A program made the position numbers and the translations under genes. This document shows positions 11,226-22,731 of a DNA stretch of 64,000 nt, one piece after another (positions within the stretch are counted from its first letter, which is position 1; every line of letters begins with the position of its first letter). Origin of the DNA: Costus lasius (Eukaryota > Streptophyta > Magnoliopsida > Zingiberales > Costaceae); the NCBI GenBank assembly GCA_027563935.2, contig JANVAS020000239.1:5084001-5148000 (forward strand). Reading direction: 5' to 3'. The notes under the pieces are model-generated. The model had not been told where the DNA came from. It did not search any database and saw only the letters and a list, made by a program, of their open reading frames with translations.

Positions 11226-12909
11226 TGTTGGGGTATGCCCTTAAGACTAATGTTTGAGGTCTTGGGATTGTAACAGTATCATGTAATAAACTGTTATGTT
11301 TATAAAGGCATGGTTGTTATTCAGTAAGCTACATTGTCTGCTGCAATATATGTTCTTCTGAATAATGTCTCAAAGCTGTTCAGCTAGGCTGACATGCAGT
11401 TATGTCCTTAGTCGAGATATCTTGGTGAACATGAGACAGCCTTGATATGGTTAAGACTAATATGTGTTCTAATCTTATAGGATGCTTCGAGCATGGAATA
11501 AGATGTAGACTCATGGGTACATTGGATGTACTAGACAGACCCTACTTGGATATTCAATTGCTTGTCACAATGTGAATAATCCTTGAATGCGACAAGTGGC
11601 ACATTTCCTCTGACTTGAGATCACTTGTGTTTTCTAAATGATGATTGTCATTATTTTGAGATAGTTCAATATCACTTGAAATATAATGATTATAGACTAT
11701 CTTGGATGGTGAGCTTGAGTCAGGTTAGGGCACTAGTGATAGACATAGGATTGCCGTCTCCTTAATTGGAGTGTGATGTTCTAAAGGGGCCCCCTGGATG
11801 AGATGATTGAGAAAGTGTATGGCCATACCCAGATGACTATGTTCATCTGATCTAATCATGCTCATCATATTGGAGTTACAAGCTTGACTTGCTTGTCCAA
11901 TAAGAACATCCAGTGGTAAAGGAAATTTGTATGCTTTGTGAATTGATTCACACTTGTGCTGTTTTTGGGTGTAGTCTTGGAAGACTCTTTCCTTTATATC
12001 GGGAGACAGTGATGTGTTGCTAGATACCCCTCACTGATCGTGATAACGTAAGTTATCGTTACCGACATTTAAAGGAAACCCTTAGGGTCGCACAATTTGA
12101 TGATATGGCTTTCTTAAGTCAGATCGTGTGGACTGAATTATTCGTGTTCAGTTTAAAGGGATTTAATCTCTGATTGTAAGTGAGATCTGGTCTGATCATG
12201 TTTGATTGATTAGGGCTTGAGATCGGTAAGCTTCGATTGAGAGAATGAATGCTAGATCAGTCAGATCAGGAGCATTGAGAGATTGACGGTCAGATCAAGA
12301 GCCTTAGGGTTTATTTTGATCTGGACTTATTTCTTGGTTTATTTGGTTAGTGAACCAAATCGGTTTGAACCAGCTCATGGATGAGTGCATGGTTCAAAGG
12401 TGATGTGGCATTTGCGATTGGGGTAAACCCAAGATCGCATGTGGAGAAGTGGGATGCTATTTTTGGATAGCACTTCTCAAACGTGGCCATGATCTCACGT
12501 CGCCCCTCTCTTGCCTCTTCACGCCTTTGACGCCTCCTTGGGTTGTCTTCGAGCGGCATTCTGGTCTAGAGGAAGTCTAAGGCGACAAGAGAGAAAAACG
12601 CCAAGAAGAAAAGCTCTCCTTTCCCTTTGCATTCGATCAAGACGCCTTGGACGATCCTTGCTAGCACAAGGGACGACAAGAAGAAGCACATCTTCATCTT
12701 GTGTGTGACAATTTGGAGGAGATCTTCGTTGTTCTCTTACTTCCAAGGCGCCATCTTAAAATGGCCATGGTATGAATCGAATCACTTCTTTACAATCGGT
12801 TTTGTTAAGTTGATCATATAATGCATGCTCATTGATCCTATGAAACCCTTTATCCGCTGCCCTCTTTCTTGTTTGCGCCACCACGGGGTTTTCGCCCCCT
12901 TTGGGGAAC
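11226..12909 (+). mobile_element. Second copia family-1 LTR
   Basis: Starts TGTTGGGGTATG and parallels 9475-11159 throughout, with many small differences, so it is not a fresh duplicate. Its last bases are altered or lost: the usual end GGGGACCCTTCA is replaced by GGGGAACC, after which reverse-strand copia coding sequence starts. TATA-like sequence at 11993-11999; GNRA-loop hairpin at 12042-12057. Confidence 0.85.
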
Positions 12910-12911
12910 CA

Positions 12912-14757
12912 TCACTTTGCAGCTGTTTCCAGTGCAAATCCCCAAAAGGAGTAAGGTAGAGTAGCTTGACTCATCATAGAACGAACCATATCCAGTAAGG
13001 TTCTGTTCCTCCTCTCGGACACACCATTCCATTGCGGTGTTCCTAGCGGAGTGAGCTGTGAGATAATCCCACACTCCTTCAGATAGTCAGTAAACTTTCG
13101 ACTTAGGTATTCTCCACCTCGATCTGAGCGAAGTGCCTTGATATTTCGGCCTAGCTGATTTTGTACTTCATTTTTGAACTCTTTGAACTTGTCAAAAGAT
13201 TCACTTTTATGTCTCATTAGATAGACATACCCATATCTACTGAAATCATCAGTAAAGGTAATGAAGTACGAATAGCCACCTCTGGCATGTTTACTAAATG
13301 GCCCACACACATCACTGTGTATAAGGTCAAGTAAACCTGAAGCCCTTTGACCTTTGTGAGGAAAAGGAGCCTTCGTCATTTTACCCATTAAACAAGCTTT
13401 GCATGTATCAATCTCCTCATTGGAGAATGATCCCAGCAGTCCATGATCATGCAACCGCTTAATGCGTTTCTTGTTAATATGGCCTAAACGACTATGCCAT
13501 AGCAAGGTGCTGTCATCAGCATACTTGGCTTTCTTATTATCAATGTTTTGTATAGAACATTCCATGTCCAACATGAATAACCCATTGTTAATTGATCCAA
13601 AAGCATAAACAATATTATCATAAGAAATTACACACTTTGAAATATTGCATTCAAAGGAAAATCCTTTCCTGAGAAGAGCAGGAATAGAGATAATATTTTT
13701 CGTAATACTTGGAACAAAATAACAATTGTCAAGTTCTAGTACAAGTCCAGATGGTAATGAGATGTAATAAACCCCTACAGCAACAGCAGCAACCCGTGCC
13801 CCGTTTCCAACTCGTAGGTCCACCTCATGCTGTCCCACCTGTCTTCTTCTCTTGAGTTCCTGTACATTTGAACAAATGTGAACTCCACATGCAGTGTCCA
13901 ACACCCATGAAATAGAAGAAGAAGATATCATGACCTCAGTCACAAATATACCTGAGCCAGAAGCGATGCTTCCCTTCTTGTCTCCTTGGAGCGCTTTACA
14001 GTCCTTTTTTCCAGTGACCCAGCTGGCCACAGTGGAAACACCTGTTGTCCTTCGACCGCTTCACCTTTTGTTTCAGAGCCTTGCTGTAGTTCTTCACAGG
14101 GGCCTTGCCCTTCTTCCCCTTCTTCTTGTTCCTGGAAGGGAACATCAAGACAGAGGTTGAAGGCTTTCCCTTCAGAGTCTCCTCCGTAGTCAAGAGCATA
14201 TTCAGCAACTCTGCCGGAGTACAGTCGATCTTGTTCATATTAAAATTAATAATGAACGCATCGAAGGAGGCCGGGAGAGACTGCAGAATAATGTCTACAG
14301 CAAGCTCCTGATTGATGGTATGCCCTAGTTTTTCTAGAGCCTCTTTATGCCCAATCATCTTGAGCACATGAGCTCCCACTGGACTCCCTTCAGTCAGTTT
14401 GCTCTGAAAGAAAAGCTTGGTCAGATTATAGCGTTCAGTGCTCACCTGTGCAGCATACAGCATCTTGAGGTTTGCTATAATTTCTATAGCTGACATATCC
14501 TCATGGTGACGCTGCAGCGGTGGCGTCATAGACGCTAGCATCAGGCAAGCGACATCAATGCTATCATTGACATGCTTTTCATAGGCATCGCGAACCGCCC
14601 TTGCGGCGTTCGCAGCGGGTTGAGGCGGTATAACCGTCTCGAGGACATACAGTTTCCTCTCTGCCTTAAGAACAATCTTAAGGTGTCCGTACCAGTCTGA
14701 GAAGTTTGGCCCAGCAAACTTCTCCCTTTCCAGTAGGGATCGCACATTGAAGCTCAT
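12912..14757 (-). pseudogene. Ty1-copia gag, protease and integrase, truncated (copia 1b)
   Basis: Gag starts at ATG 14757 (MSFNVRSLLEREKF) and reads to a CCHC knuckle (CFHCGQLGHW). There the frame shifts because a run of five A in the sister copy (near 6611) is six here (about 14007). The next frame continues from 14030 with protease WVLDTACG, the integrase HHCC region, core TFTDDFSRYGY, SDRGGEY and GVSERRNRTL, and stops abruptly at 12912 where the second LTR ends. The C-terminal integrase, RT and RNase H are missing. It lacks the TAG that interrupts gag in copia 1 and retains CAG there. The frameshift is more likely decay than programmed, because the forward copy is in frame. Confidence 0.88.
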
Positions 14758-14850
14758 GGTGTTCGTTGCTGCAGGAATCTACAACAATGCAAGAACAGCA
14801 AGGTCAGTATCAATGTTTAGAATCAATCCAGGACTTAAGAAAGATTCTTT

Positions 14851-14918
14851 TCTCACTATTTTATCTGGCTGAAAAATCCATTAAAACAGTCCAAAAGAGT
14901 AACACTCTTTAAGTGAGA
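14851..14918 (-). other. Three-helix leader RNA domain (copia 1b)
   Basis: On the reverse strand P1 is TCTCACTT with TAGTGAGA, P2 is AAAGAGT-gtt-ACTCTTT, and P3 is GACTG with CAGCC (one mismatch). Compared with the forward copy, P1 has a G-to-A change that turns a G-U pair into A-U. Confidence 0.6.
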
Positions 14919-15479
14919 TGGGATCCAGATTTCATACTTGGTCTCCGCGTCCCGCTCAGGCGAGATAAGATGCACAGAGAGTACAAGCACTAATTTCTGG
15001 TAGGTAGTCCCTGCCAATCGCCAACCCGTGCGATTCCCCTTCATCTGGGCAATCCAGCCGACTGTGCCAACTGAGTTGGTACAACACAGTCTCTGATCCC
15101 GCAGATGGCTACCTCCATATAGCTACCATATGCGCCACATATGTAGCCTACATGGTCAAGCTGACCTGACCTACTCCCTGGACCACCACGTGCTATGCTG
15201 AGCAACGAGAAGCGATAAATCCCTTCTCTGTAACACGCAGGTGAAATCACACACCGTCTGAAGATAGATGGACATGCCCACTGAGTGGGTACAACACGGC
15301 TCCAACGATACTCAGAATAGTGAGGTTTCGCGTCAGAAGGCTATCGAGCTTGATATTTTAGCGTTGGATTTTAACGGTCTTTTATCTTCTTAACTATCAT
15401 GCAAACCCTATGGTGATAGCAGAAGATAAATCAAATCATGCAATTCTAATTATATAAACAATAAAAGAAAGCATGATGA

Positions 15480-15712
15480 TCTTATGTGGTAAACGCCCAT
15501 TAAGCCTAGGTAAGACCTTAAGTTATCTTAAGTCTTCACTTGCTTCTTGGGTCTTTTGCCTCTCATCTGGCCCAGACTAGGGCCTAAGCGCCTTCTGCAG
15601 CTCAGGTGCACCCACCAGGTAGATGCGCCTATCATAGGGTCGAACCCTAGACCTCCCACCTGGTCAAGCCTCTGCTGCATGCGCCTCTGCCAACTGTGCT
15701 ATGTGCTCATGT
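15480..15712 (-). repeat. Candidate tRNA-derived SINE
   Basis: The reverse strand shows an A-box-like TAGCACAGTTGG (15690-15701) and, at normal tRNA spacing, a B-box-like GGTTCGACCCT (15636-15646) flanked by AGGG/CCCT arms. About 150 bases of non-tRNA sequence follow. This is the layout of a pol III SINE head and body. I could not define a tail or TSD, so a lone degenerate tRNA fragment remains possible. Confidence 0.45.
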
Positions 15713-16595
15713 CTGATTAAACTTACAATTTAATCTATCTAGACATGATTGACTCGCAGGTCAATTACACATTATAAATTAAATAAAAGTGATGCGCAGA
15801 TCACAATATAAATTAATTTACAATTTTAATCCAGGCTCGCAGGCCCCAGCACAGCAGACATTAAAAGGGCAACCCACATAAGATGAAATAAACATATATC
15901 ATGGCATCCAATCAACATGTGATCCTTTAACAAGAAAATAAAATTTTTGAAAACCCCATTGGCATCAATTTTAATTTTCTTATGTGCCCTACAACCTTAC
16001 AACGGTCCATTGATAGGGATCCACTCATCCATCTAGTCAGATCCACTGCCCTTGCATGCACCAAGTCCTAACTGACTTGAGTTGACCTAATGGTCAACCA
16101 TGCATGCGCAAAGGGCTGAACAACCCTCATGAGTTTCGGCAAGCGGGTGTGACCCCGGGCCTAACTCATGTGTGTTCACTAGTCGTCTCAACCAGACCTC
16201 GCTACACGCCCTTGATGCAGTCGACCTATAGCCACCTCGTGCTTGCGCACAGGTGCTATCTGGTCAACCCATCTAGGCTGTCAGATGGTCTGATCAGACT
16301 ATTTGGATCTAACCTAGAGGATGCTTTCAACCCCATCAACCCGTCTAAGGGTTTACAGTAGGTGCCACTTAGATCTAGTGAGGCGCGCAAGTGATAAAGT
16401 TTGTTAAGAAAAACAACAACTATCAATATGCGCCACCATACATCACACATGCGCAAAGGAGTAAAAACATACATCATGTATTTTGTTCACTACTTGACAT
16501 GAAGATGCGCAAGATGCTTCCTACTAGATCTACTTATCAAACACAAACAAGGATCACAAATCCTCAAGCAATCATATGATTCTACAAGAACCAAA

Positions 16596-16607
16596 GCTCT
16601 GATACCA
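16596..16607 (-). other. Primer binding site, initiator tRNA-Met (copia 1b)
   Basis: The reverse strand reads TGGTATCAGAGC, complementary to the 3' end of plant initiator tRNA-Met, two bases inside the LTR end at 16610. It fixes the 5' LTR as 16610-18104. Confidence 0.9.
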
Positions 16608-16609
16608 TT

Positions 16610-18104
16610 TGAAAGTCCCCTTCAAGGGGGAGCGCAAGGAGAGAGCTTCTTGCTTGTGATCCTTGTGATCCTTGTGCTAGCAAGTTTCTTCAAGGGTCCT
16701 TGCCGTATGAAAAGGGGGAGAACTTCTTGCTTGGCGAGAGCTCCTCGTCGTTCACCACTTCTCCACACGAGAATGCAACGTCGAGCGCAAGAGGGAGAAG
16801 AGAGACGTTTCTCTCATAAACATGTGGAGGCGTTACCATCTATCGGAATAATTCACCTTCCAAATATGGCAACCCTTCAATGTGTGATGCGTTCACTCCA
16901 AGTGAACCGATCACCATTTCTTCCCCTTTGAACCATGCGCTCATGTAATGAGCCGGTTCAATTTGATTTGGTTCAAAGACCAAATAACCCAAGCCATTGG
17001 TCTAGATCACAATAAACCCTAAAGGTTCAAGATTTAACCGTTCATCTCCTGATGCTCCTGATCTCACCGATCTAGCATCCAATCTCTCGATCGAAGCTTA
17101 CCGATCTCAAGCCCTAATCAATCAAACATGATCAGTCCAGATCTCACTTACAATCAGAGACTAAAGCCCTTTAAACTGAACCCAAACAATTCAGTCCACA
17201 CGATCTGACTTAAGTAAGCCATATCATCAAATTGTGCGACCCTGAGGGTTTCCTTTAGATGTCGGTAACGATAACTTTCGTTATCACGATTAGTGAGGGG
17301 TATCTAGCAACACATCACTGTCTCCCGATATAAAGGAAAGAGTCTTCCAAGACTACACCCAAACCACAGCACAAGTGTGAATCCACTTCACAAGGCATAC
17401 ATGTTTCCTTTGCCACTGGATGTTCTTATTGGACAAGCGTGTCAAGCCTATAGCTCCAATATGATGAGCATGATTAGACCAGATGAACATAGTCACCTGG
17501 GTATGGCCATACACTTTCTCAATCATCTCATTTAGGGGGGCCCCTTTAGAACATCACACTCCTTAAACAAGGAGACGGCAATCCTATATCTATCACTAGT
17601 GTCCTAACCTGACTCATGATAATTATCCAAGATAGTCTATAACCATTATCTTTCAAATGATATTGAACTACCTCAAAACAATGACAATCATCATTTAGAA
17701 ACACAAGTGATCTCAAGTCAGAGGACATGTGCCACTTGATGCAAACAAGGATTATTCACATTGTGACAAGCAATTGAATATCCTAGTAGGGTCTGTCCAG
17801 TACATCCAATGTACCCATGAGTCTACATCTTATTCCATGCTCGAAGCATCCTATAAGATTAGAACACATATTAGTCTCAATCATATCAAGGCTGTCTCAT
17901 GTTCACCAAGATATCTCGACTAAGGACATTACAGCATGTCAGCCTAGCTGAACAGCATTGAGACATTATTCAGAAGCACACTTATTGCAGCAGACAATGT
18001 AACATACTGAATAACAACCATTGCCTTTATAAACATAAGAGTTTATACATGATACTGAATGAATCCCAAGGCCTCAAACATTAGCCTTAAGGGCATCCCC
18101 AACA
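16610..18104 (-). mobile_element. Copia-1b 5' LTR (1495 bp)
   Basis: Bounded on the reverse strand by TGTTGGGGATGCCC and GGGGACTTTCA. It is about 190 bp shorter than the forward LTR, so it is internally deleted. Its half 17324-18104 is nearly identical to 4452-5233. The outer flank ATGTC at 18105 lies inside a family-2 copia LTR, the likely target. Confidence 0.88.
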
Positions 18105-18199
18105 ATGTCGATGTCGATATCCATTCCAATGACCTGGGTAGCAGCGATGCACTGCAAGGTGCAACTCACTGCTTGTGATGACCTTTGGTCAGCACTGCC
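18105..18199 (+). mobile_element. Copia family-2 LTR, left part of split copy
   Basis: These 95 bases continue without loss at 40774 once element A and one TSD copy are removed. The reverse-strand LTR at 60327-62274 has the same sequence uninterrupted around 61470, which gives a natural empty site. The beginning of this LTR is missing because the copia-1 complex abuts it. Confidence 0.9.
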
Positions 18200-21100
18200 T
18201 GTAAGATCCAAAGATCTTAAGTCCTTGTAAGTATTATTTTTGATTTAAATCTTTGACTGTGATATTTTATTTTTTTTGATTTAAATGAAATCATTGGCTG
18301 TGATATTTTTTTTAAGTGTTTTGTTTTTGTAAACTCTAGGATGGGGGAGAGTTTTATCTCTAAAACCTTTAGGGATTATTTATAAATTAGTGGCAAAGGG
18401 TTAGTGGATATTAATTTAAGTCTTAATGGATTTTGACCCTAGTAATTAATTAATTAGAGCTTATTGGATGTTAATTAAATCCTTATTGGATTTTCGCTTA
18501 AGTGAGTAATTAATTATGGGTTATTGGGTTTACACTTAAGTTAGATGGATCTTGGGTTTATAATTTGAATTAATCAGTAAGTGGGTTAATTCATAAACCC
18601 TATTTGAATTAGTTAGTTAGCGGGTTTAAAATTAAAAACCAAAATTTTAATTAGGTAATTGCGGTTAGGGAAGGAGAGTTAGCGTTTTTGGCTTGGAGGA
18701 AACCTTGGGGGCGGCGGCTTGAAGGCTTGGGCGATCTCTTGGAGGCTTGGACGAATTTCCCCTTCTTCCTCTTCCTTTTCCCTTGGCCGGCGTTCTTTGG
18801 TGTTTGGTGGCGCTTCTTCTTCCATTGGTGGCGACATTGGTGGAATTTCAAGGCCTTAGACGAGTTTTTGGATCATCTTGGTGTTCACGGTTCAAGATAA
18901 TAGGTGAGTGGGGTGTCTTGTTCGAATTTTATCCTTTTGGTTGTGATAGATAAATAATTTTGATTTCTTAGAAACTTCATCATGCTAAAAACCGAAACCC
19001 AAGATGTATCTATCATGAAGACCGAAACTTGATTTCTTAGAAACTTCATCATGCTAAAAACCGAAACCCAAGATGTATCTATCATGAAGACCGAAATTTG
19101 ACAACATGAAATTTAAGATATCTTTTATATGGAATTTAGATAGCTCTAAATCAGTGATTCTTGGGCATGAAATTCTTATTAACTAGGGTTAAATTTTAAA
19201 GTAGATTGTAGCATGTAAATTGTAGAAACCGTGGACTACTTGTGATATTATGTAATGTAGATTGTAAGAATACAAATTTTAATCCTAAGTTGATTTTTGT
19301 TTCTCTATGTGCAGCATGTTATATAATTATATCCTATGTTAATTTTTATGAATTTCTCTATGTGTAGCATGTTATATATTTATGGCCATGTATCTTTGTT
19401 TGAGAAACATGGGTGATAATTTAGCAAGGTTAAACCAAACTGATCAGCATGAAACCTAAGGACTCTACAAAACATTATAGGATTATGTGGTTTCAAATGT
19501 TATGTGTTGTGGTCTGTGTACCCATTATGGATAGGACTAAGGCTAAGTGTAACTGTGTACTCAAGGGGATAGTCTATATGTGATATGTTAGGGGTTAGAG
19601 ATTTCAGCCCTGTGTTTGTGATATGTGAGGGGTTGATTTTTCAGCCGCCTGTTGTGATTATCGTGATGAAAATGACTATCCTAGAGTCTGGTTGACACTT
19701 AGGAGTCCACTTTTGTGAAATAGGTGTGTCTAGTGGTTGTCCAGATAAGGAACCCTTTGGGAGAACGAGTGATTGACGCAAAGTGCCATGTCTTGGTCGG
19801 ACAGGGGCCACCTCTTGATGTCATTACTCTTAGACGTTTAGATTTTTGTGTTATGGGGTGGTGTAGATCAAGGTATCACATCTTGACCGGATGGGGATTA
19901 CCTCTTGAGTCTACACACTGTCCATGTTTGTGTTGCATGTGATTTGCAGGCTTCTCCCAGTGCTTAGGCCAGAGCCGGGTTGGACCATAGTGGTCACTCT
20001 TGATTTATGCTGGACAACTAGGTCAACTAAGTGGTTGGTGGGTTTAGTTGGTTTAGAGTATGACTCTAGAACCTTGGTTACTCTGTGGTGACAAGTGTGT
20101 GATGTCTGTACATCTATTTATTTATATGAGTTCTGTTCTTTGTTTTTGTTATATGTTAACATGATGTTCTGCTAAATGTTTTTAAAATAATCTGCATGTA
20201 TCTTTGATTGTATGCTATGGATGGTCGATTGAGACTATCCACTCACTGGGCTGTGTAGCTCACCCCTCATTATTTTCAGGTGTAGAGCAGGGGCGCACTA
20301 CCTGAGTTAGCGTTTTTATATGGGACTTGTGTTGATATGGATATTATGCTGGTTTGATGTATAAGACTTTTGTGCTTAGTTAACTGGGGCCGGTTATGGC
20401 TAAACTTTGTGAACCAGTGTTGCCGGTTGTGGCAGTTTTGAGATTTTGATTTTTGTGTCACCGAGGGCTTTGGCTTGTTTTCGGTGTTTGGTCATTGATG
20501 TTAGTTCCATGAGTTTATAAAATCGATATTGTGGCTTTGCTTCGAATTTCGAGTTGATTTGTATTTGCGATTGAAGAGTCCCCTTCGAGGGGGAGCGCAA
20601 GCAGATGAAAAACCCTAATTTAGGGGCGCATGCAAGTTTGCTAGGGTTTCAACATCACAATCGCTTATATGCTCATATAATCAACTTTGATAGATGGATT
20701 AGATCAAGAAGGAGATTCATACCAACGCCATTGCCTTGGAGGTCGGCTTGGAAGAAGAGAGCAACTTAGATCTCCTCCAAAAGTTCACACACAAGATGAA
20801 GAGCGCTTACTTCCTTGGCGTCCCTTGTGCTAGCAAGGCACCCAATCTTTCTTGTCGAATGGAAGGGGATGATGAGATGATTCCCTTTTGGCCGAGAGCT
20901 CCTCTTGCCAAACCTCTCCACTTCGTCAACCTCCTTCAAACGAAAGTTCAAGGCGTTGAAGTGAAGTGCACAACGCATATGCGTTTTGGCGTTGAAGTGA
21001 AATCGGCCTTGATGACTTTCCATAAATGGAAGATAATCAAGCCATGCGCTCATGCCAACCCAAAAACGCATATTAGCATTGAACCAAGCGTTCACCTTTG

Positions 21101-22605
21101 TGAACCGGTTCAAGCCAAAACGTCCAATCGAATTTGGTTCATAAACCAAACCAAAAAAGCTCAAGCCACTTGGTCTAGACCAAATTGAACCCTAAGGCTC
21201 AAGATCTAACCGTTCATCTCCTGATGCTCCTGATCTCACCGATCTAGCATCATCTCTCTCGATCGAAGCTTACCGATCTCAAGCCCTAATCAATCAAACA
21301 TGATCAGACCAGATCTCACTTACAATCAGAGATTAAATCCCTTTAAACTGAACCCAAACAATTCAGTCCACACGATCTGACTCAAGTAAGCCATATCATC
21401 AAATTGTGCGACCCTGAGGGTTTCCTTTAAATGTCGGTAACGATAACTCACGTTATCACGATCAGTGAGGGGTATCTAGCAACACATCACTGTCTCCCGA
21501 TATAAAGGAAAGAGTCTTCCAAGACTACACCCAAACCACAGCACAAGTGTGAATCCATTCACAAGGCATACATGTATCCTTTGCCACTGGATGTTCTCAT
21601 TGGACAAGCAGGTCAAGCTTGTGACTCCAATATGATGAGCATGATTAGATCAGATGCACATAGTCACCTGGGTATGGCCATACACTTTCTCAATCATCTC
21701 ATCTAGGGGGCCCCTATAGAACACCACACTCCTTCAACAAGGAGACGGCAATCCTCTATCTATCACTAGTGCCCTAACCTGACTCATGATCATTATCCAA
21801 GATAGTCTATAACCATTATGTTTCAAATGATATTGAACTACCTCAAAACAATGACAATCATCATTTAGAAACACAAGTGATCTCAAGTCAGAGGACATGT
21901 GCCACTTGTTGCAATCAAGGATCATTCACATTGTGACAAGCAATTGAATGTCCTAGTAGGGTCTGTCCAGTACATCTAATGTACCCATGAGTCTACATCT
22001 TATTCCATGCTCGAAGCATCCTATAAGATTAGAACACATATTAGTCTCAATCATATCAAGGCTGTCTCATGTTCACCAAGATATATCGACTAAGGACATT
22101 TAGCATGTCAGCCTAGCTGAACAGCTTTGAGACATTATTCAGTAGTACACTTATTACAGCAGACAAGGTAACAACCTGAATAATAACCATGCCTTTATAA
22201 ACACAAGAGTTTATTACATGATACTGATACAATCCCAAGGCCTCAAACATTAGCCTTAAGGGCATACCCCAACAGCGATCAGATTTGATATAAATGTGAA
22301 CTTGCATATGTCTAGTGCAAGTATTGCCTGGTGGCAGGTACCCTTACGTGATTTATGGATTTTACGGATTTTTATGTGGTTTTGATATAACTGTTGACTT
22401 GCATATGGTGCAAGTATTGCGTGGTGGCAGGTACATTTGTGAAATTATGTTTCGTGGAGATTCTATGTATGGATTCTCGAAAATTTTCAGATTGGGTTTT
22501 CCTGAACTTGGTTTTACTTAGCATGTGCATCGATCTTGTATGATAACATCCTGTTCCTTTGTGATTTGTGTTGCTAGTTTGGGGTTAAGATAACGGGATG
22601 TGACA
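18200..22605 (+). repeat. 5' LTR of element A (interrupted)
   Basis: The LTR holds an AT-rich first part, a 61-bp tandem duplication with AAAACCGAA words (about 18961-19096), one AGTGCCATGTC/GGGGCCACC unit near 19780, the CACTGGGCTGTGTAGCTCA...TTTTCAGG block (20240-20280), and two stem-loops (22300-22322, 22397-22415). In the second stem-loop only the loop is shortened, by 4 bases relative to the 3' LTR. No coding sequence. Confidence 0.93.
20572..22274 (-). mobile_element. Copia family-1 solo LTR (1703 bp) in LTR of A
   Basis: Starts TGAAGAGTCCCC and ends CATACCCCAACA on the forward strand, flanked by the 5-bp TSD GCGAT (20567-20571 and 22275-22279). The intact site is seen in the 3' LTR of A near 40434. 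No internal region remains, so LTR-LTR recombination has removed it. The 150-codon open frame at 20736-21188 lies wholly in the LTR and has no sign of selection. Confidence 0.95.
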
Positions 22606-22608
22606 GAA

Positions 22609-22620
22609 TGGTATCAGAAG
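22609..22620 (+). other. Primer binding site of element A
   Basis: TGGTATCAGAAG starts three bases after the LTR end (22605) and matches the initiator tRNA-Met PBS except near its end. Confidence 0.85.
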
Positions 22621-22731
22621 AGTTGGCTAGCTAAAACTTAGTTCGGGGGAAAACATGTTTGTGTATTGCTAGACACCTGATAGGTTTATATTTGTTTTCC
22701 TTACTATGGTGTGTGTGTGTAGGAATTTAAG

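Larger units (their letters stand above)
14758..16595 (-). other. Copia-1b leader, reverse strand
   Basis: Non-coding stretch between gag ATG 14757 and the PBS. The gag-proximal half matches 5326-5864 and contains the three-helix domain (14851-14918) and the CCAAC/GTTGG hairpin near 15060-15090. The distal half (about 15300-16595) has no counterpart in the forward copy. It holds a candidate tRNA-derived SINE near 15480-15712, and otherwise AT-rich sequence without recognisable genes. Confidence 0.7.

Noticed and set aside
13996..14030. Programmed frameshift between gag and pol in copia 1b
   Set aside because: The sister copy has one A fewer in the run and is in frame, so a mutation is simpler.
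20736..21188. 150-codon frame
   Set aside because: Wholly inside a copia solo LTR; absent as an open frame from the other LTR copies, and an overlapping antisense frame is equally long.
22708..22722. Short GT microsatellite before gag of A
   Set aside because: Only about six GT units in the leader; too short to merit a feature.
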